64,000 nucleotides of DNA, taken from positions 14,248,147-14,312,146 of the forward strand of contig NC_133297.1 in assembly GCF_005239225.2 (NCBI RefSeq), written 5' to 3'. This DNA comes from Populus alba (taxonomy: Eukaryota; Streptophyta; Magnoliopsida; Malpighiales; Salicaceae). The translations under genes and the position numbers were made by a program. Under the pieces are notes generated by a model. It ran no database searches. It worked only from the letters and a program-made list of their open reading frames with translations, and was not told the origin of the DNA. Shown here piece by piece: positions 1-11,221 of the stretch (position 1 is its first letter; every line of letters starts with the position of its first letter).

Positions 1-955
1 CCCGTTTATATCTACTAAAATTGTTTATTAAAAATAGTAAAAGATAAATAAAAATACATATGAAAATTAGTGAATAAAAAAAAGATATTATGTAAGGATG
101 GACAAGTTAGAAATATTATTTCAAAAAAAAAATTTATAAAAAAAATTCTACCTTATTTTTTTAATAAAAAAACCTTTATCAAAAAAAAGTTTTCAAGACC
201 CGTGGTCTAAGTCATGAGACCGAAATAAACTAATAGAAATGAAATTGAAGATAACTATAAAACTAATTTTTTTAGTATAAAAAATAAGGTAGAATGATAA
301 AATTCTGAGAGAAAACAAGGAAAAAAAGGATCCCTAACTGTATTAACTCTTAAAACTTGTGACTTGTGTTATTTGATTGGAAGCATGACAAATAAAAAAA
401 TTATGAAGCCCAATCCTAAACAAATTAAATGTTGAATGATGAAACTGGAAAAAAAAATTCAATCACACAAAATAAAAAATAGGGTGAAGATTGAAATAAA
501 AAAAAAATTAGAGGGTATCAATAAAATCTAAATTGGAGGGTTAAATTGAAAATAAAAAAATTTTAATAAAAGGGAAAAAAGAAATCAAAAGAATGAAGGC
601 TAGATTGGTAAAAAAAATAAAACAATATAACTTTGATTGAATGATGAAATTAAAAACCAATAAAATTTTAACAAAAAAAGCCAAGAAAAAAAAATATAAA
701 AAAAGAATAAGGGGCGAATTGAAAAAATAAATAAATTGTAATTTAAAAACTAAATTGAATTTTAAAAAAAAAAAATGGACAAAGGACAAAAATAAGCAAT
801 CAAAAACCTTAGGGCAGAAATTGAAAAACAAAAATAAAAGAGAACAAACATGCACTTTCTCTTTAAGAGAGAGAGAAAAAGGAAAAATAAAAATAAAACG
901 ACCACCAGTGACAAATCACTCATCATCCCCTGTCACGCATCATACCAGGATATAA
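1..955 (-). repeat. Partial copy of the T-rich tandem-tail element, reverse orientation
   Basis: A/G-rich on plus, hence T/C-rich on minus, with repeats such as 'gatgaaattgaa', 'ggatccctaac' and 'cccgtggtctaagtcatgagacc' (about 199-222), the reverse complement of the tcatgacc/cccggg core seen in the long plus-strand arrays. It ends at a GC-richer patch (890-950, 'cgaccaccagtgac'), like the head of the full copy at 21.6 kb. No gene. Confidence 0.5.
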
Positions 956-1742
956 TATATCTTTAGTCATGCTATAATTTATGAAATTTTAATTTTTTTA
1001 AATTATGGATATTTTTGAGTTATGAATAGAAAGTAAAGTAATAAATGATATTGTGATAAATAGTTGAAAATCTGATATTAAACAATATAATTACAACTTA
1101 AACTGAAACACATAGGTGTTTTACTCTAGTAATGATTTGTTTTTGTTTGAAACTTACCTTCCAAATCATGATAAATATGACAAGTATGATATTGTGATAA
1201 ATATTGTTTTACTCAAGACATGATATTTTGGTTTTTGTTTGAAACTTGCTTTTTAAATCATGTAAGTTCTTAAACACACTACTAATAAGAAAAATATGTT
1301 TTTGCCAAAATAAAAAATAAATAAAGAAAGAAAGAAAAGGGAGTTTTTCCTAAAAAATAAAAATTTCCTCCTGAATTTTAATTATTTAAATTCTCATGAA
1401 TATTTATGTTAATTACCCTTAGTTTTAAATTTCTTTAAGATCACAATATTAATAAAAACAACATGTTTTGTTGAATTAAAAAATAGATGCATAAATAATT
1501 CTTTAGTTATGGAGATTTGCTCTAGAAAAACTCATTTTCTTATAAAAAATTCAGTTATGCTATAACATAAAATATATATTTAGTCATGCTATAACATAAA
1601 ATATATGAAATTTTACGGTTTTAGTGTTTTTTTGAGATTAAGCATGGAAAATAAAGTAATATCATGATAACTAGTTGAAATTTTGATAGTGGACAAACAA
1701 AATATAACATAAAGAGTAGTATTTAGTCATTGAGGTAGGAAG

Positions 1743-2005
1743 CGTAGTTTTGAAACTCGATCTAGCTCGGGATCCGGCTAAGTTGAATAAAAAATAAGGA
1801 AAGAAAAAACTTGTTTTGACTCGGCTAATTCGACGAGTTGTCCCGGCAAGATCCGGTCAAAAATCCGATTACAATCAGTTGATTTTTGTGTTTTTTTTTT
1901 TTAGTAAAATGACATTTTTTAATTTTTAAAAAATAATTGACCCGAATAATTTATTATCCGTTCAAAACTTCAAATTCGGGTTAGTCGGTCTGAAAACTAG
2001 GACAG
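1743..2005. mobile_element. Short TIR element (MITE-like) with CCGG-rich interior
   Basis: Left end TAGTTTTGAAACTC (1748) and right end GTCTGAAAACTAGG (1988-2001) are imperfect inverted repeats. The interior holds CGGGATCCGG, GATCCGGTCAAA and TTGACCCG blocks, unusually GC-rich for this region. This structure recurs widely in woody-plant genomes (recollection). No clear target-site duplication. Confidence 0.5.
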
Positions 2006-2639
2006 AAACCTATGCTACATCCGCATCGCTGTTTTGGGCTTGAATATTTCTTTCTTTTATTTCTTTTTCTAAACATACGCAATTCTAACTTTTTTTTTGA
2101 TAGAATATATGCACTTAAAACTAGGTAGGGGTTAATTTCCTTTTTGCCATCAACGAGGTTCTATAGAACATATTTATAAATAAAAAAAAATATAAAAACA
2201 ATAGAACTTACGATGAGTTATTGTAAAAATCTAATTTATTTTACCAAACAATTTTAATTGGTTAGTACCTTAATTTTTTTTTTATTTGTGATTGATTGAC
2301 ACAATAATGTGATTGGCTTGGTTGACCTGCCAGGCAGCCTAGGCTTGGTGAAAATGAAAGGACAAATGCAATAATAATTTCTTAGAGCTCAGATTTATGA
2401 ATTTTATGGCTTGAAAGGACGCATTTGTCAACCTCATACACCCAAACTTTTTTATTTTGTTTTTTAATAAATGGGTAGCAATAAGTTAATAAAGTCGTAG
2501 GGTTAAAAAACCCCTTATGTATGGGAATATATAACAGTGGCAACGAGCATGGCCTTTTGACAATTACCGTACGGCTTTGTCCCATTGTCCGAGAACTAAA
2601 GCAGCCAAATTTTGACTCTAGGCTGCATTATTTGATTTA

Positions 2640-2835
2640 TAAATGATTGATTTTGTTTTTGTGTTTTAATAATGTGTTTAAAAAAAATTAATTTTTTTTA
2701 AATTAATATTTTTATATATTTTTAGACCATTTAAATGTAATGATGTTAAAAATAATTTATTAAAAATAAAAAAAATATTATTTTAAAGCATTTTCAAATA
2801 AAAAACACTTTAAAAAAAACCATTACCACTCTCTC
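2640..2835 (-). mobile_element. 200-bp MITE family, copy 1
   Basis: Minus-strand copy of a short AT-rich family with the diagnostic core (A)AAGTGTTTTTTATTTGAAAA then TATTAAAATAAT; here seen on plus as 'attttaaagcattttcaaat' and 'aaaacactttaaaaa'. The other end reads 'ttttgtgttttaataatgtg'. Four other copies lie in the window. Confidence 0.55.
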
Positions 2836-3099
2836 AAATATCATCTAAGATAAAATAACATGAGCACCTATATAGTATAAAAATTGAGGTTCTCGATAAG
2901 TTTTTTTTTGTTTATTTGTACAGGATGAATTCTACATAGAAAAAAATATAAAATATTAAAAATATAAAATCGAGAATGAATTCATCTACCATATAGCTTA
3001 AATATTTTTGATGTACCCACAGTCAATCAAAAATTTCAACATTCTAAATGAATCTATCAAATGCAATAAGAAAAAAAAACAATTAATATGCATCAAAAA

Positions 3100-3440
3100 G
3101 ATAAATTTAATAAGCTATCGAAAAATTAATAAATACAAATAGAAATACCAATAACCAAAATTCCATTGGTAAATTTTAATGAGATTTACTGACAAAATAT
3201 TTACTTGTTATGTCCCTTGAATCAATGAAAATTTCTCATTGGTGTATACTGAGGGAATTATAATGGGAAAATAAGGAATGAAAATAAAAAATAAAAAATG
3301 TCATGAAATGCTTATAAATTGTATTAAAAAATAAAAAAAATGTTGTGGCATGCTTATAGATGGTATTACCGATGGAATAAATATATTAGTAAAATCCATC
3401 TATAAATTCATCGGTTGCATTTAAGTTATGATTTGACGAG
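3100..3440. mobile_element. CACTA-type subterminal repeats, degenerate
   Basis: Dispersed motifs of the type ACCGATGGA / TCCATCGGT and close variants in both orientations (3172 attccattggta, 3231 tttctcattggtg, 3368 accgatggaataa, 3396 aatccatc, 3410 catcggttgc). Clustered short inverted motifs of this kind are the usual subterminal signature of CACTA elements, and a CACTA transposase relic lies 650 bp downstream on the plus strand. The terminal CACTA itself was not found. Confidence 0.5.
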
Positions 3441-4081
3441 TGACCCTCTTCTCTTCTCCTCCCCTTTTTCTTCCTCCATTTTTTTTCCTGTAAAAAATAG
3501 TAGATCCCCCCCCATTTTATCACAAATCAAACTCCCATCTCTATTTTAGTTCAATTTCTTTTAAGATTCCCCACATCTCTATTTTGTCAACTCAATTTTA
3601 AAATGTTAATTTTTATTGCATATTTTTTTTTTCGAATATGTAGTTTGTTTGTGTGTTTACTTGTTTTATAACTTTTCCCCATGAAAACTTGTTATATGAA
3701 TGTATGATTTGTACATGTTAGAGTTTGTTTGAGTTTTTAAAAAATTATATTTGTTTGTAATTTGATGAAATTGATTTGGATTTTGTGAATTAGTTATTTT
3801 GTAATGATATAAATAATGACTTATTTAATGGGCACGTTTTGTCAATTTTAATATTGAGTTGAAAATTTAGGTAAATTTGGAGGAATTTAAATTTATGTAG
3901 ATAATTGATAATGATTTAAAAGTACTATTAAAATATATTGAATAAGTTTGAGTTAAACCAATGTTATTTAATTTATTTAATTCACATAATTAATTAATAT
4001 ATGTTATTACCAATATTCTATATAAATTTGATATAAGTAATGGATGATCATTTTTGGATTTATTGAGTTTTACCTAAAGGG

Positions 4082-4740
4082 TTGCGCAGGATGGATTATT
4101 ATAATAGGATTAAGGGTTTTATTAATTATGCACATCCAAGAATATTAGTAGAGGCAATATTAGATGTCAATGTAAGAGTTGTAAGAATAAAAAAGTTTAT
4201 CGATCCAGATATTGTAATGATGCATATTCTACAAAAAAAATGGTTCATGAAGAAATATTTGTGTTTGTTTATACACGGAGAACCATATATTTCTTATGAG
4301 ATCATGGTAGAAAGGATGGCTGAGCCAACTTCTAGTTTTAGCAACGTACATGAAGTTGTAGATGATAATAATAATCATTATAAGAATATGGTTATGGATG
4401 CAATGATAATGAATTAGGGTTATGCAGATGAATATTCAATCATAAATGAAGAACCAAATGCAAATATTACCAGGTTTTTTGATCTTTTGAAAGACTCTGA
4501 TGAACCATTATAGGATGAGTGAAGACATCATTGTAAATTATTGGTCATTGCACACGTACTCATCATTAAGTAAGATCATAGGTAGAGTGAGGCAGGTAAC
4601 GACAAAATTGTCAAATTAGCGATAAGCATATTACCTAAAGGAATAAGTTGAAAGAGAATTTATATGCTGATAAATCTATGATTAAACACTCAGCCTAATA
4701 TACTATAAAATTAACGTATGTCCAACCTTCTGCATGTTGT
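4082..4740 (+). pseudogene. Decayed CACTA (En/Spm-like) transposase N-terminal region
   Basis: A 111-codon open stretch (4082-4417) resembles the transposase-associated domain of plant CACTA elements: F-I-N-Y-A near the start, R-K/I-K-K-F-I-D-P-D in the middle, then Y-L-C-L-F-I-H-G-E-P-Y and Y-E-I-M-V-E-R-M, and an N-V-H-E-V-V-D-D linker. The zinc-finger-like C-x-C-x-x-C motif expected in the middle is lost. After the stop at 4417 the same reading continues in pieces: Y-A-D-E-Y-S, then E-E-P-N-A-N and F-F-D-L-L-K-D-S-D-E-P (about 4420-4510), then a Transposase_21-like stretch resembling I-L-P-K-G-N-K-L-K-E-N-L-Y (about 4625-4670), all broken by stops and substitutions. Non-functional relic. 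Confidence 0.75.
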
Positions 4741-4779
4741 ACTACCTTGAAAAAACAGATTTTACCGAGTGAATTATTT

Positions 4780-5560
4780 TATAGGACCTTCCTTATTGAA
4801 AGACTAATATTTTTTTGCATACAAATGGCTACCAAAGGTGAGGGTTTTGAAGTGAAAAAAAAAAAGAAGCAACCTTGCTTCGATGGAGGCAAAGGGTTAT
4901 TGAAGGCATTCCTAGTTTTGCAGAGAAGGTCTTGCATAGTGGATGGAGGTGGTTGTGTCATCGAAGGTAGAGAAAAGAGGGGGAAATGGAGGTCGACAGA
5001 AGAGAGGAAAGAAAAAAACTAGGTAGAGAGATGGTTTTACTTAACCTTGACTTCTGATTTCTTCATGCCTGTGGCATGGAATCCACCTCTATTTATAGAA
5101 AATGAAAGAGGAATGTTGTCTTTAATGGTACCAAATCTTGGCCCTCGATTTTACACAGAATGATTCCAATCATTTGTTCAAAGTCGCCATCATAAATTGT
5201 TAAAATTGGCTGCTAAAGGCTGGTCGGTTGGCCATTTTAGGGCGATGTCGCGGAGGTTGTAGAGACAATTGGTTGGTGTGACCTATTTTGGGGTGCAGTT
5301 CAATGTCAACCCATCATAGTGGTTTGGTTGAGAGATGAAGTGATAAATGCCCCCTGGCATCGTGATGGCTGTAGAGACAATGACTGGCGTGACTTATTCT
5401 GAGGTGTAGTACAATGCCAACCCATCATGGTGGAGTATGGTTTGTCTGGTTTGGTTGAGAGATGAAGCAGTAAATACCCTTGAAAAGTAGCCACCCAAAC
5501 AACTTTTTCAGGTAAAAAGAAAAAGACAACGAACAATAACTAGATGATACGTCCAATTCC
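4780..5560 (-). mobile_element. LTR-like block with TATA box and internal duplication
   Basis: On the minus strand a TATA motif (CTATAAATAGAGG, about 5086-5098) is followed by a pyrimidine-rich leader. Upstream lie two diverged copies of a roughly 110-bp unit (about 5256-5353 and 5369-5480) sharing GTAGAGACAAT, CCAACCCATCAT and GGTTTGGTTGAGAGATGAAG. This is the layout of a retrotransposon U3-R-U5, but no paired LTR or primer site was found. The open frames across it are low-complexity and are not called genes. Confidence 0.35.
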
Positions 5561-5564
5561 TTCT

Positions 5565-6300
5565 TTTTTTACTGTTAAAAAACAACATTGTTTTGACATT
5601 AAAATAGGGATTTTGGCCAAAGTTTAATTTGGTCATTCTTCTTTTGATTTCTTTCAATTTTATCCTTAATTGACTTCAAACTTTTAATTTAATGCAATTT
5701 TACCCTTATTAAATTTCAAAATCAGCCCCTAATTTTAGTGCCATTTCAGTTTGGTCCTTGGTCTTGAATTTATGCAATGAGACCCTCAATTGTCCATTAA
5801 ACTTTCAATTTTCTTTAATTTTACCCTTGCTTTTCGTTAATTGATTCCTTATAGTTCGATGCCTTTTTTTTTTAAACTTCTAATTGACCATAAAACTCTA
5901 ATTTTCTTGTGATTTTTCCCCTAAATGCAATTAAAATTAGTCTTTTAAAATGCCAATATTCTCAATTAAATCCAAATTGGGCTTTCAAACTTAGTTTTTC
6001 ACCAATTAAACCTTTAATAAAATTAATTTAACCAATTTAAAGTATAATTATGTGCCTGCACCTAATTAAATCCTTCAATTGGACTCAAATTAATTTTTAA
6101 ACATAATTAAACTTTAATTTAGCCTATTAAAAATCTAATCATGTCCTTCGCCTTAATTTTTAAGTAGATTCGTCCAATAATCATTTAATTTGACATTGAA
6201 TTTACATTATCTCTCCAGTTGTGGGTGTAATGGGGTATAATTAGGCTTTCAATTTTTCTAAAATTGCAGTTTGATCTTCCTATATGTTTGAAATCCTACC
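5565..6300 (+). repeat. T-rich degenerate repeat of 'ccttaatt...caattttaccctt' type
   Basis: Loosely repeated phrases such as 'caattttatccttaattgac', 'gcaattttacccttattaaa' and 'tttaattttacccttgc' recur every 60-100 bp. No coding potential. Probably another relic of the T-rich dispersed repeat that fills much of the intergenic DNA. Confidence 0.4.
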
Positions 6301-6399
6301 CCAGGCAGCTTTCCCCGCGTTGTCAGTCTCTTTGCTAATATTATTTAATTTTTTTATTTTTATTTTGGAAAGAAAAAGGTGAATTTGAGGAATAACCCT

Positions 6400-7330
6400 G
6401 AAATGAGTTATGACAGCAAATATGAAGCCCTAAATCTCAAAGAAACAAAATGTTAAAAGTTGGAGTTGAAAAAAATATTCAATGTTAAAAAAATGACTTA
6501 AAAAACAAGATTAAGCTCACTTAGGCAAACCCGCCGGACACACGATTTAGATCATGGGACGACAATAACCTAATAAAAAGGAAAACAAAAAAAATATAAA
6601 GCTCAATTCCCAACAAATCTAATGTTAAAGATAAAATAAAAAAAATAAAATCACTTTAAAAGAAAGATAAAAAAAATACCGATGTCAATCTGGGTAAATG
6701 TTGTATATTCGTGACCCGGGCCATGAGACTAACATCACCGCATCAAAAAAATATTATGAAGAGTAATTTCCAACTAACCCAATATTAAAGGATGAAATTT
6801 AAAAAATAAAATCAAATTAAAAAAAATATCTAAAGAAAAAAAATATCAATTAAAAGAATAATGACCAAATTTAAATTTAAAATAAAATGAAATAAAATGT
6901 TGAGGGATGAAATTAAAAAATAAATTCAATTAATAAAAAGATAGAAGAATAAATACCAATTAAAAGAATGCATATAAAATATGATATAAAACTCAAATGA
7001 AAACAAATGTCAATGGAAAAAAAAAGAATACATAAAAAAAGGATTAAAAAAGAGCAATAAAAGAATAAGGGTTAAATTTTATATAATAAACAAATGACAT
7101 GATAATTTTTAAATTTTCTTAGGCTAGTGCAATTTTCGAGAAAAAGATAGAGACAAAAAGGGAGGATAAGAAAAAACCCGCCAGAACCCAACCTTTTCAC
7201 AACTACAGACACATTTTAGTTCACCAAGAAAAGAGTGGTGTGACACTTTCAATGATGTTGCAAAGATCATTGTTTGACAATCGAGATACAACTCATGTGT
7301 CGCTTGAAGGCCGTGAAAGCCTCCTACTCA
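6400..7330 (-). repeat. Partial copy of the T-rich tandem-tail element, reverse orientation, with head segment
   Basis: Contains 'cgtgacccgggccatgagac' (6710-6729) and 'gatcatgggacgac' (6551), reverse complements of the conserved monomer core, separated by about 160 bp. It is followed by a GC-richer head (about 7170-7330) with 'gaaaagagtggtgtgacac', comparable to the reverse complement of the head at 21.6 kb. An open frame at 7240-7431 lies in this head and is not considered a gene. Confidence 0.5.
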
Positions 7331-8196
7331 TTGGCAATCTTTTTTCCTTACTTGTTAATCTGAATGCCTTTTTAGCTTTAATTTTGGTTTTTTATTTTTT
7401 AATTATTTTATGTTTGCTAAATTTACTTTAAATTTTCAAAAATAAACATCAACTAAGCATCAAAGTTTACCTAGATGTCACGGGATCCTCGTAAATAGCC
7501 AATAAAAGAAGCCCACTTAACTATTTAATTTTAAAATTGAGTAAAATTTTCAAACTGGAATGATTTGCTGGTAATTCGCATGATATATGTGTTAAAGTCA
7601 TAGTTAGCTGCGGAAAATGCTTGTTCATATTGAAATGTTTGCGGAAAGAAAATAGAACTTTAACCAACCGTGTAATTAAACAAAAAGCTACATGTGTTTC
7701 TTGCCAGCTGTGGACTTCTATTATGGCTATGTTATTGGGAAGGACAGGCTTACGATGAGTGTTAAAATTACAATAACATGTCTTTTTCTTTTTCTTTATT
7801 TTATCGTGATGATCTGTTTTCTATTTATTTTATAAATAAAAATTCACTCTATATAAATTCAATTAAATATAATTTTTTAAAATCTATTTTTAAAAAAATT
7901 ATAATTAAAAACATTTTGTTTTTTTAAATCCCGGCCGCGAAAGCTATTGTAACATTGCTAAAGTACCATGTGCTTGTATCTTAAATCCATTTCGGGCCTT
8001 GATATAAAAATATCACTACTTTTATTTTTTTCAAAAGAGTAATAATTAATTTCCTTTTACCACCTCCCATTAAAAAAAAAAAAAAAGCATCACGTTAAGA
8101 TTATGGCTGTTTACCCCCTCCACCATGCCATATTTTAAACGTTTTCACATTTATCTCTCGGAGCTCCACATTCTGGCAGAGTAAAAATAAAGGGAG

Positions 8197-8350
8197 CAGG
8201 TTTGCTCCCTCTTTGATCTCAGGTTCAAGTCCTGGAATTACTCATATGATGGCCACTAGAGGTTTACATGGTCGTTAACTTCAGGGCCTGTGGGATTAGT
8301 CGAGGTGCGCGCAAGCTGGCCCGGACACCCACGTTAAACTAAAAAAAAAA
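8197..8350 (+). mobile_element. 5'-truncated tRNA-derived SINE with perfect target-site duplication
   Basis: The body has an RNA polymerase III B box (GGTTCAAGTCCTGG, 8222-8235), the 3' segment GATTAGTCGAGGTGCGCGC...GGACACCCACGTTAA and a terminal A-tract (8340-8350). Flanks carry an identical 15-bp sequence, taaaaataaagggag, at 8182-8196 and 8351-8365. The A box is missing, so the copy is 5'-truncated. The 3' domain matches that at about 52185-52235. Salicaceae SINE family membership is inferred from recollection. Confidence 0.8.
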
Positions 8351-8365
8351 TAAAAATAAAGGGAG

Positions 8366-10865
8366 TTAACTATCTACTAGATATCCCTATAATAAGAATT
8401 TGAAATTAATTTTTTTTTTTTTTGTGAGTTTAGGTTTTAGCCTTGTGCAAAAGCACACAATAATTCATATATTATTTAATGTATGAACACCTTTTCTTGC
8501 TCCTACCAAACTCAAATAGAAGAGGTGAGAGTGAATAAGAAGGATATATATCCCAATCAAAATGATAGAAAACAGGGCCCGCAGGCAGATCAACATGGAA
8601 GCTTTCGTTTATTTAACTAGTCCAGCAATTAATTAGCAATAATTTATTGGACTAATGGCCGGAAATTAGTTAAATAATTAGCAAGTTATGTATAATCAAC
8701 ACTATCGGAGCATATGTTTACTTACATATATAATTAATTAATAATCTAACCTTATAATAATATATTCTAGCCACTACTTGAACAGCACTTATATTGCAGC
8801 ATTTTGATTGTTGACACTCCAAGATTTTATGGGAAACATCTCTACATTTTCTTCGTCGACAAATCTCCACTATAAAGTCAAGTCAAGCAAGGAGAAATTA
8901 AGGGCTGCCGCTCAAGTTCATCATAAGGAATTATCATTATTATTATTATTATTATTATTATTTGTTTTAACATGATAGACCGGTCAATCGTTTAATTATA
9001 ATGTGAATTAAATGGATACCGTCAATGTAAACACATGCACAGCTCAACGAAAACATATTTATGAAAAGAAAAGCGAATTTCTGCAAGCTACCCTTTAGGG
9101 AGTAATTATTATACTTTTTTTTTTTTTTTGGTGTTATTCTCACCTCCCCGTTGTTCATGACTATTATATATATATAAATAAGAATTTAATAAATCCTCCT
9201 TGATCCTAATATTTAAACTTATAAAATAAATCATATGTATTTATATTTAACATGTAGTCTGGATATTATAGATGCCTGGTTACTATATATGATATATCCT
9301 CGATATATATATATATATATCATTTTTTTATATTAATCGTAAAAAAAACCTCATTGTGCGGAAGAATCTAGAAAGAGTTGTGTCTTTAGTTGACTTGTCT
9401 TAAAATATTCAGGTAAGCCCTAGGTATATTTTCTAAAATATTCTCCGAGGAAATCTTCATATGGATATTATTATTTTTCACTTGTAACTTTCTTAAGGTA
9501 TAACATTATTCTAATTATGTCAATATTATATTCGATGAGAAATCTCTCCGTACATAGAGCCTATTTAATACTATAATAATAATTTTTTTTATTTTTTTAT
9601 ATATCAGTACATTAGAATCATAGTTGGAGTCTTAAATTTTGTTATTTAAAAAAGAGATTTTAATTAAAACGTACAAGAAACCACCATTGAAATCAAGCAA
9701 TAATGAAGCAATCATAACAGTGAGTCTTGACTTTAACGTGGCCGGTTGTTGTTGTTAGTTTGGTTGACAGAAATGTATATGTGAAAAGCAACACTATTCT
9801 TTTGCACCATTATTCTCAGGAGAAGCTTCAATGGGTCAACTTTCCCCATGAAAAATAGTGAATTTCTTGGGATATGATGACTCCAAAAGGTTGAATTCTT
9901 GCATGCATTGCTCTGAATATTGTCCTTTTGCCTTTCTAATTGTCTAGCTCGGACCGTCCATCATTCTTTCTTTGTTTTCGGTGGCAAGATCTTGGAAAAT
10001 CAACTCACCACTCAACTCGGCAGCTATATAGAGGAAACCAGATAAGATACTTGCTATGTTGGTTATATCTAAATTATTAAATTCAATTCCAATAACTTAA
10101 CGCAACTGGTTTAAAATCTTATAAATACTCAACTTATTAAGATAATTTTCTTTTATTATTATTGATATTAGTATTCGATCAGTTTATATGTATTTTAATT
10201 AATTTTATAAATTCTGAAAATAACAACTATATAAATCAAAACTCACACTTATAATTACTATGAGTTGAGCAACTCCTTATAATTTTATTAATAAACAATT
10301 GTTTATGTATACACACATTGTATTTCTCTTTTTCTTTTATCTATCAATCCGTCAAATCCAAAACCACCACCTACTACATTAATGTTCTCTTTGTGTGTGT
10401 ATAAAGTTTCTTTTCTCTTATTATATACAAATTATATCATTCAACAACTTGCACGAATTGTATATCTAGAATGAAACTTATATCTTATGATCCGTAGCTA
10501 TCAATATTATTTTTTCCTCGCTCTTAGCAATATTTCAATTTGAATACATGCTTGTATGCGTGTGGAGCGTGATTGATTTTTTTAGCTTTTATTTTTTTTG
10601 ATTTATTTTCATTATCAGTGAAATTGTCATTCGGAATTTGATTTTTTCTCCTTCTTTTTCAATTTATCTATGAATTTAGTGACCGAATATATTAAATAGC
10701 CACTCAAATCAAAGTCTAACCTATTAGGTGAGTACAAAAAAAAAAAAATTATATTAATTTACCAGCTTGCTCTTTTCAAGAAAAGCCATGAGTGCAGGTT
10801 CACTACTATTTTATATTATTAGTTTTGACATAAAATAGGATAAGAAATAGACCGTTTCTCATCTT
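8366..10865. other. Intergenic, no gene seen
   Basis: AT-rich single-copy-looking sequence with one ATT microsatellite and an AT run at 9303-9321. No exon-like frame or RNA gene recognised on either strand. Confidence 0.5.
8936..8963. repeat. (ATT)9 microsatellite
   Basis: Uninterrupted ATT trinucleotides in intergenic DNA. Confidence 0.9.
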
Positions 10866-10952
10866 CTCTGCCATTCTCGGCTATACACAGAGAGAGAGAG
10901 TTTCTAGGGTTGGTTTTAGGAGATGAGGAAGCGAAGTAGAAGGACAGGGGTA
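10866..10952 (+). other. Orphan first-exon-like segment
   Basis: A GA-rich leader (10889-10900) runs into TTTCTAGGGTTGG and then ATGAGGAAGCGAAG at 10923, a basic start (M-R-K-R-S-R-R-T-G), followed within 30 bp by GGG|GTAAGG, a good donor. No continuing exon of a recognisable protein was found in the next 2.5 kb on plus. It may be a leader of a non-coding transcript or a relic exon; the overlapping open frames to 11221 are not recognised. Confidence 0.25.
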
Positions 10953-11221
10953 AGGGGTTTTTGGGAAACAAAAAAGGTGCCAGCCATGTCGAGTCAATCC
11001 CTGCCGTGCCCTGCCCTGCACGCTGGTTTGAAAATAAACGAATTTCAAATTTCTTCGTTTTCTTCTTTGGCAATCCCTATGCTTTGTTTTCTATTGGACT
11101 CACATCGACAATGAAAAATCAGTGGCAAATTCCTCAAATAAATTGGTTTTTTCAAGATGTGTTTTTTTTCTTCAGCAACTGGTTTTTGTTGTTGATATTA
11201 AAAAGAATAATATATTTTTGA

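Noticed and set aside
541..955. 104-codon minus and 66-codon plus frames
   Set aside because: Phe/Lys-rich translations of A-rich repeat DNA that belongs to the tandem-tail element.
4747..5022. 91-codon plus frame (M-K-K-Q-I-L-P-S)
   Set aside because: Crosses the end of the CACTA relic into an LTR-like pyrimidine/purine tract; no domain and Lys/Arg-rich from simple sequence.
8222..8235. B box as evidence for a tRNA gene
   Set aside because: No A box or cloverleaf; the poly-A tail and target-site duplications show a SINE.
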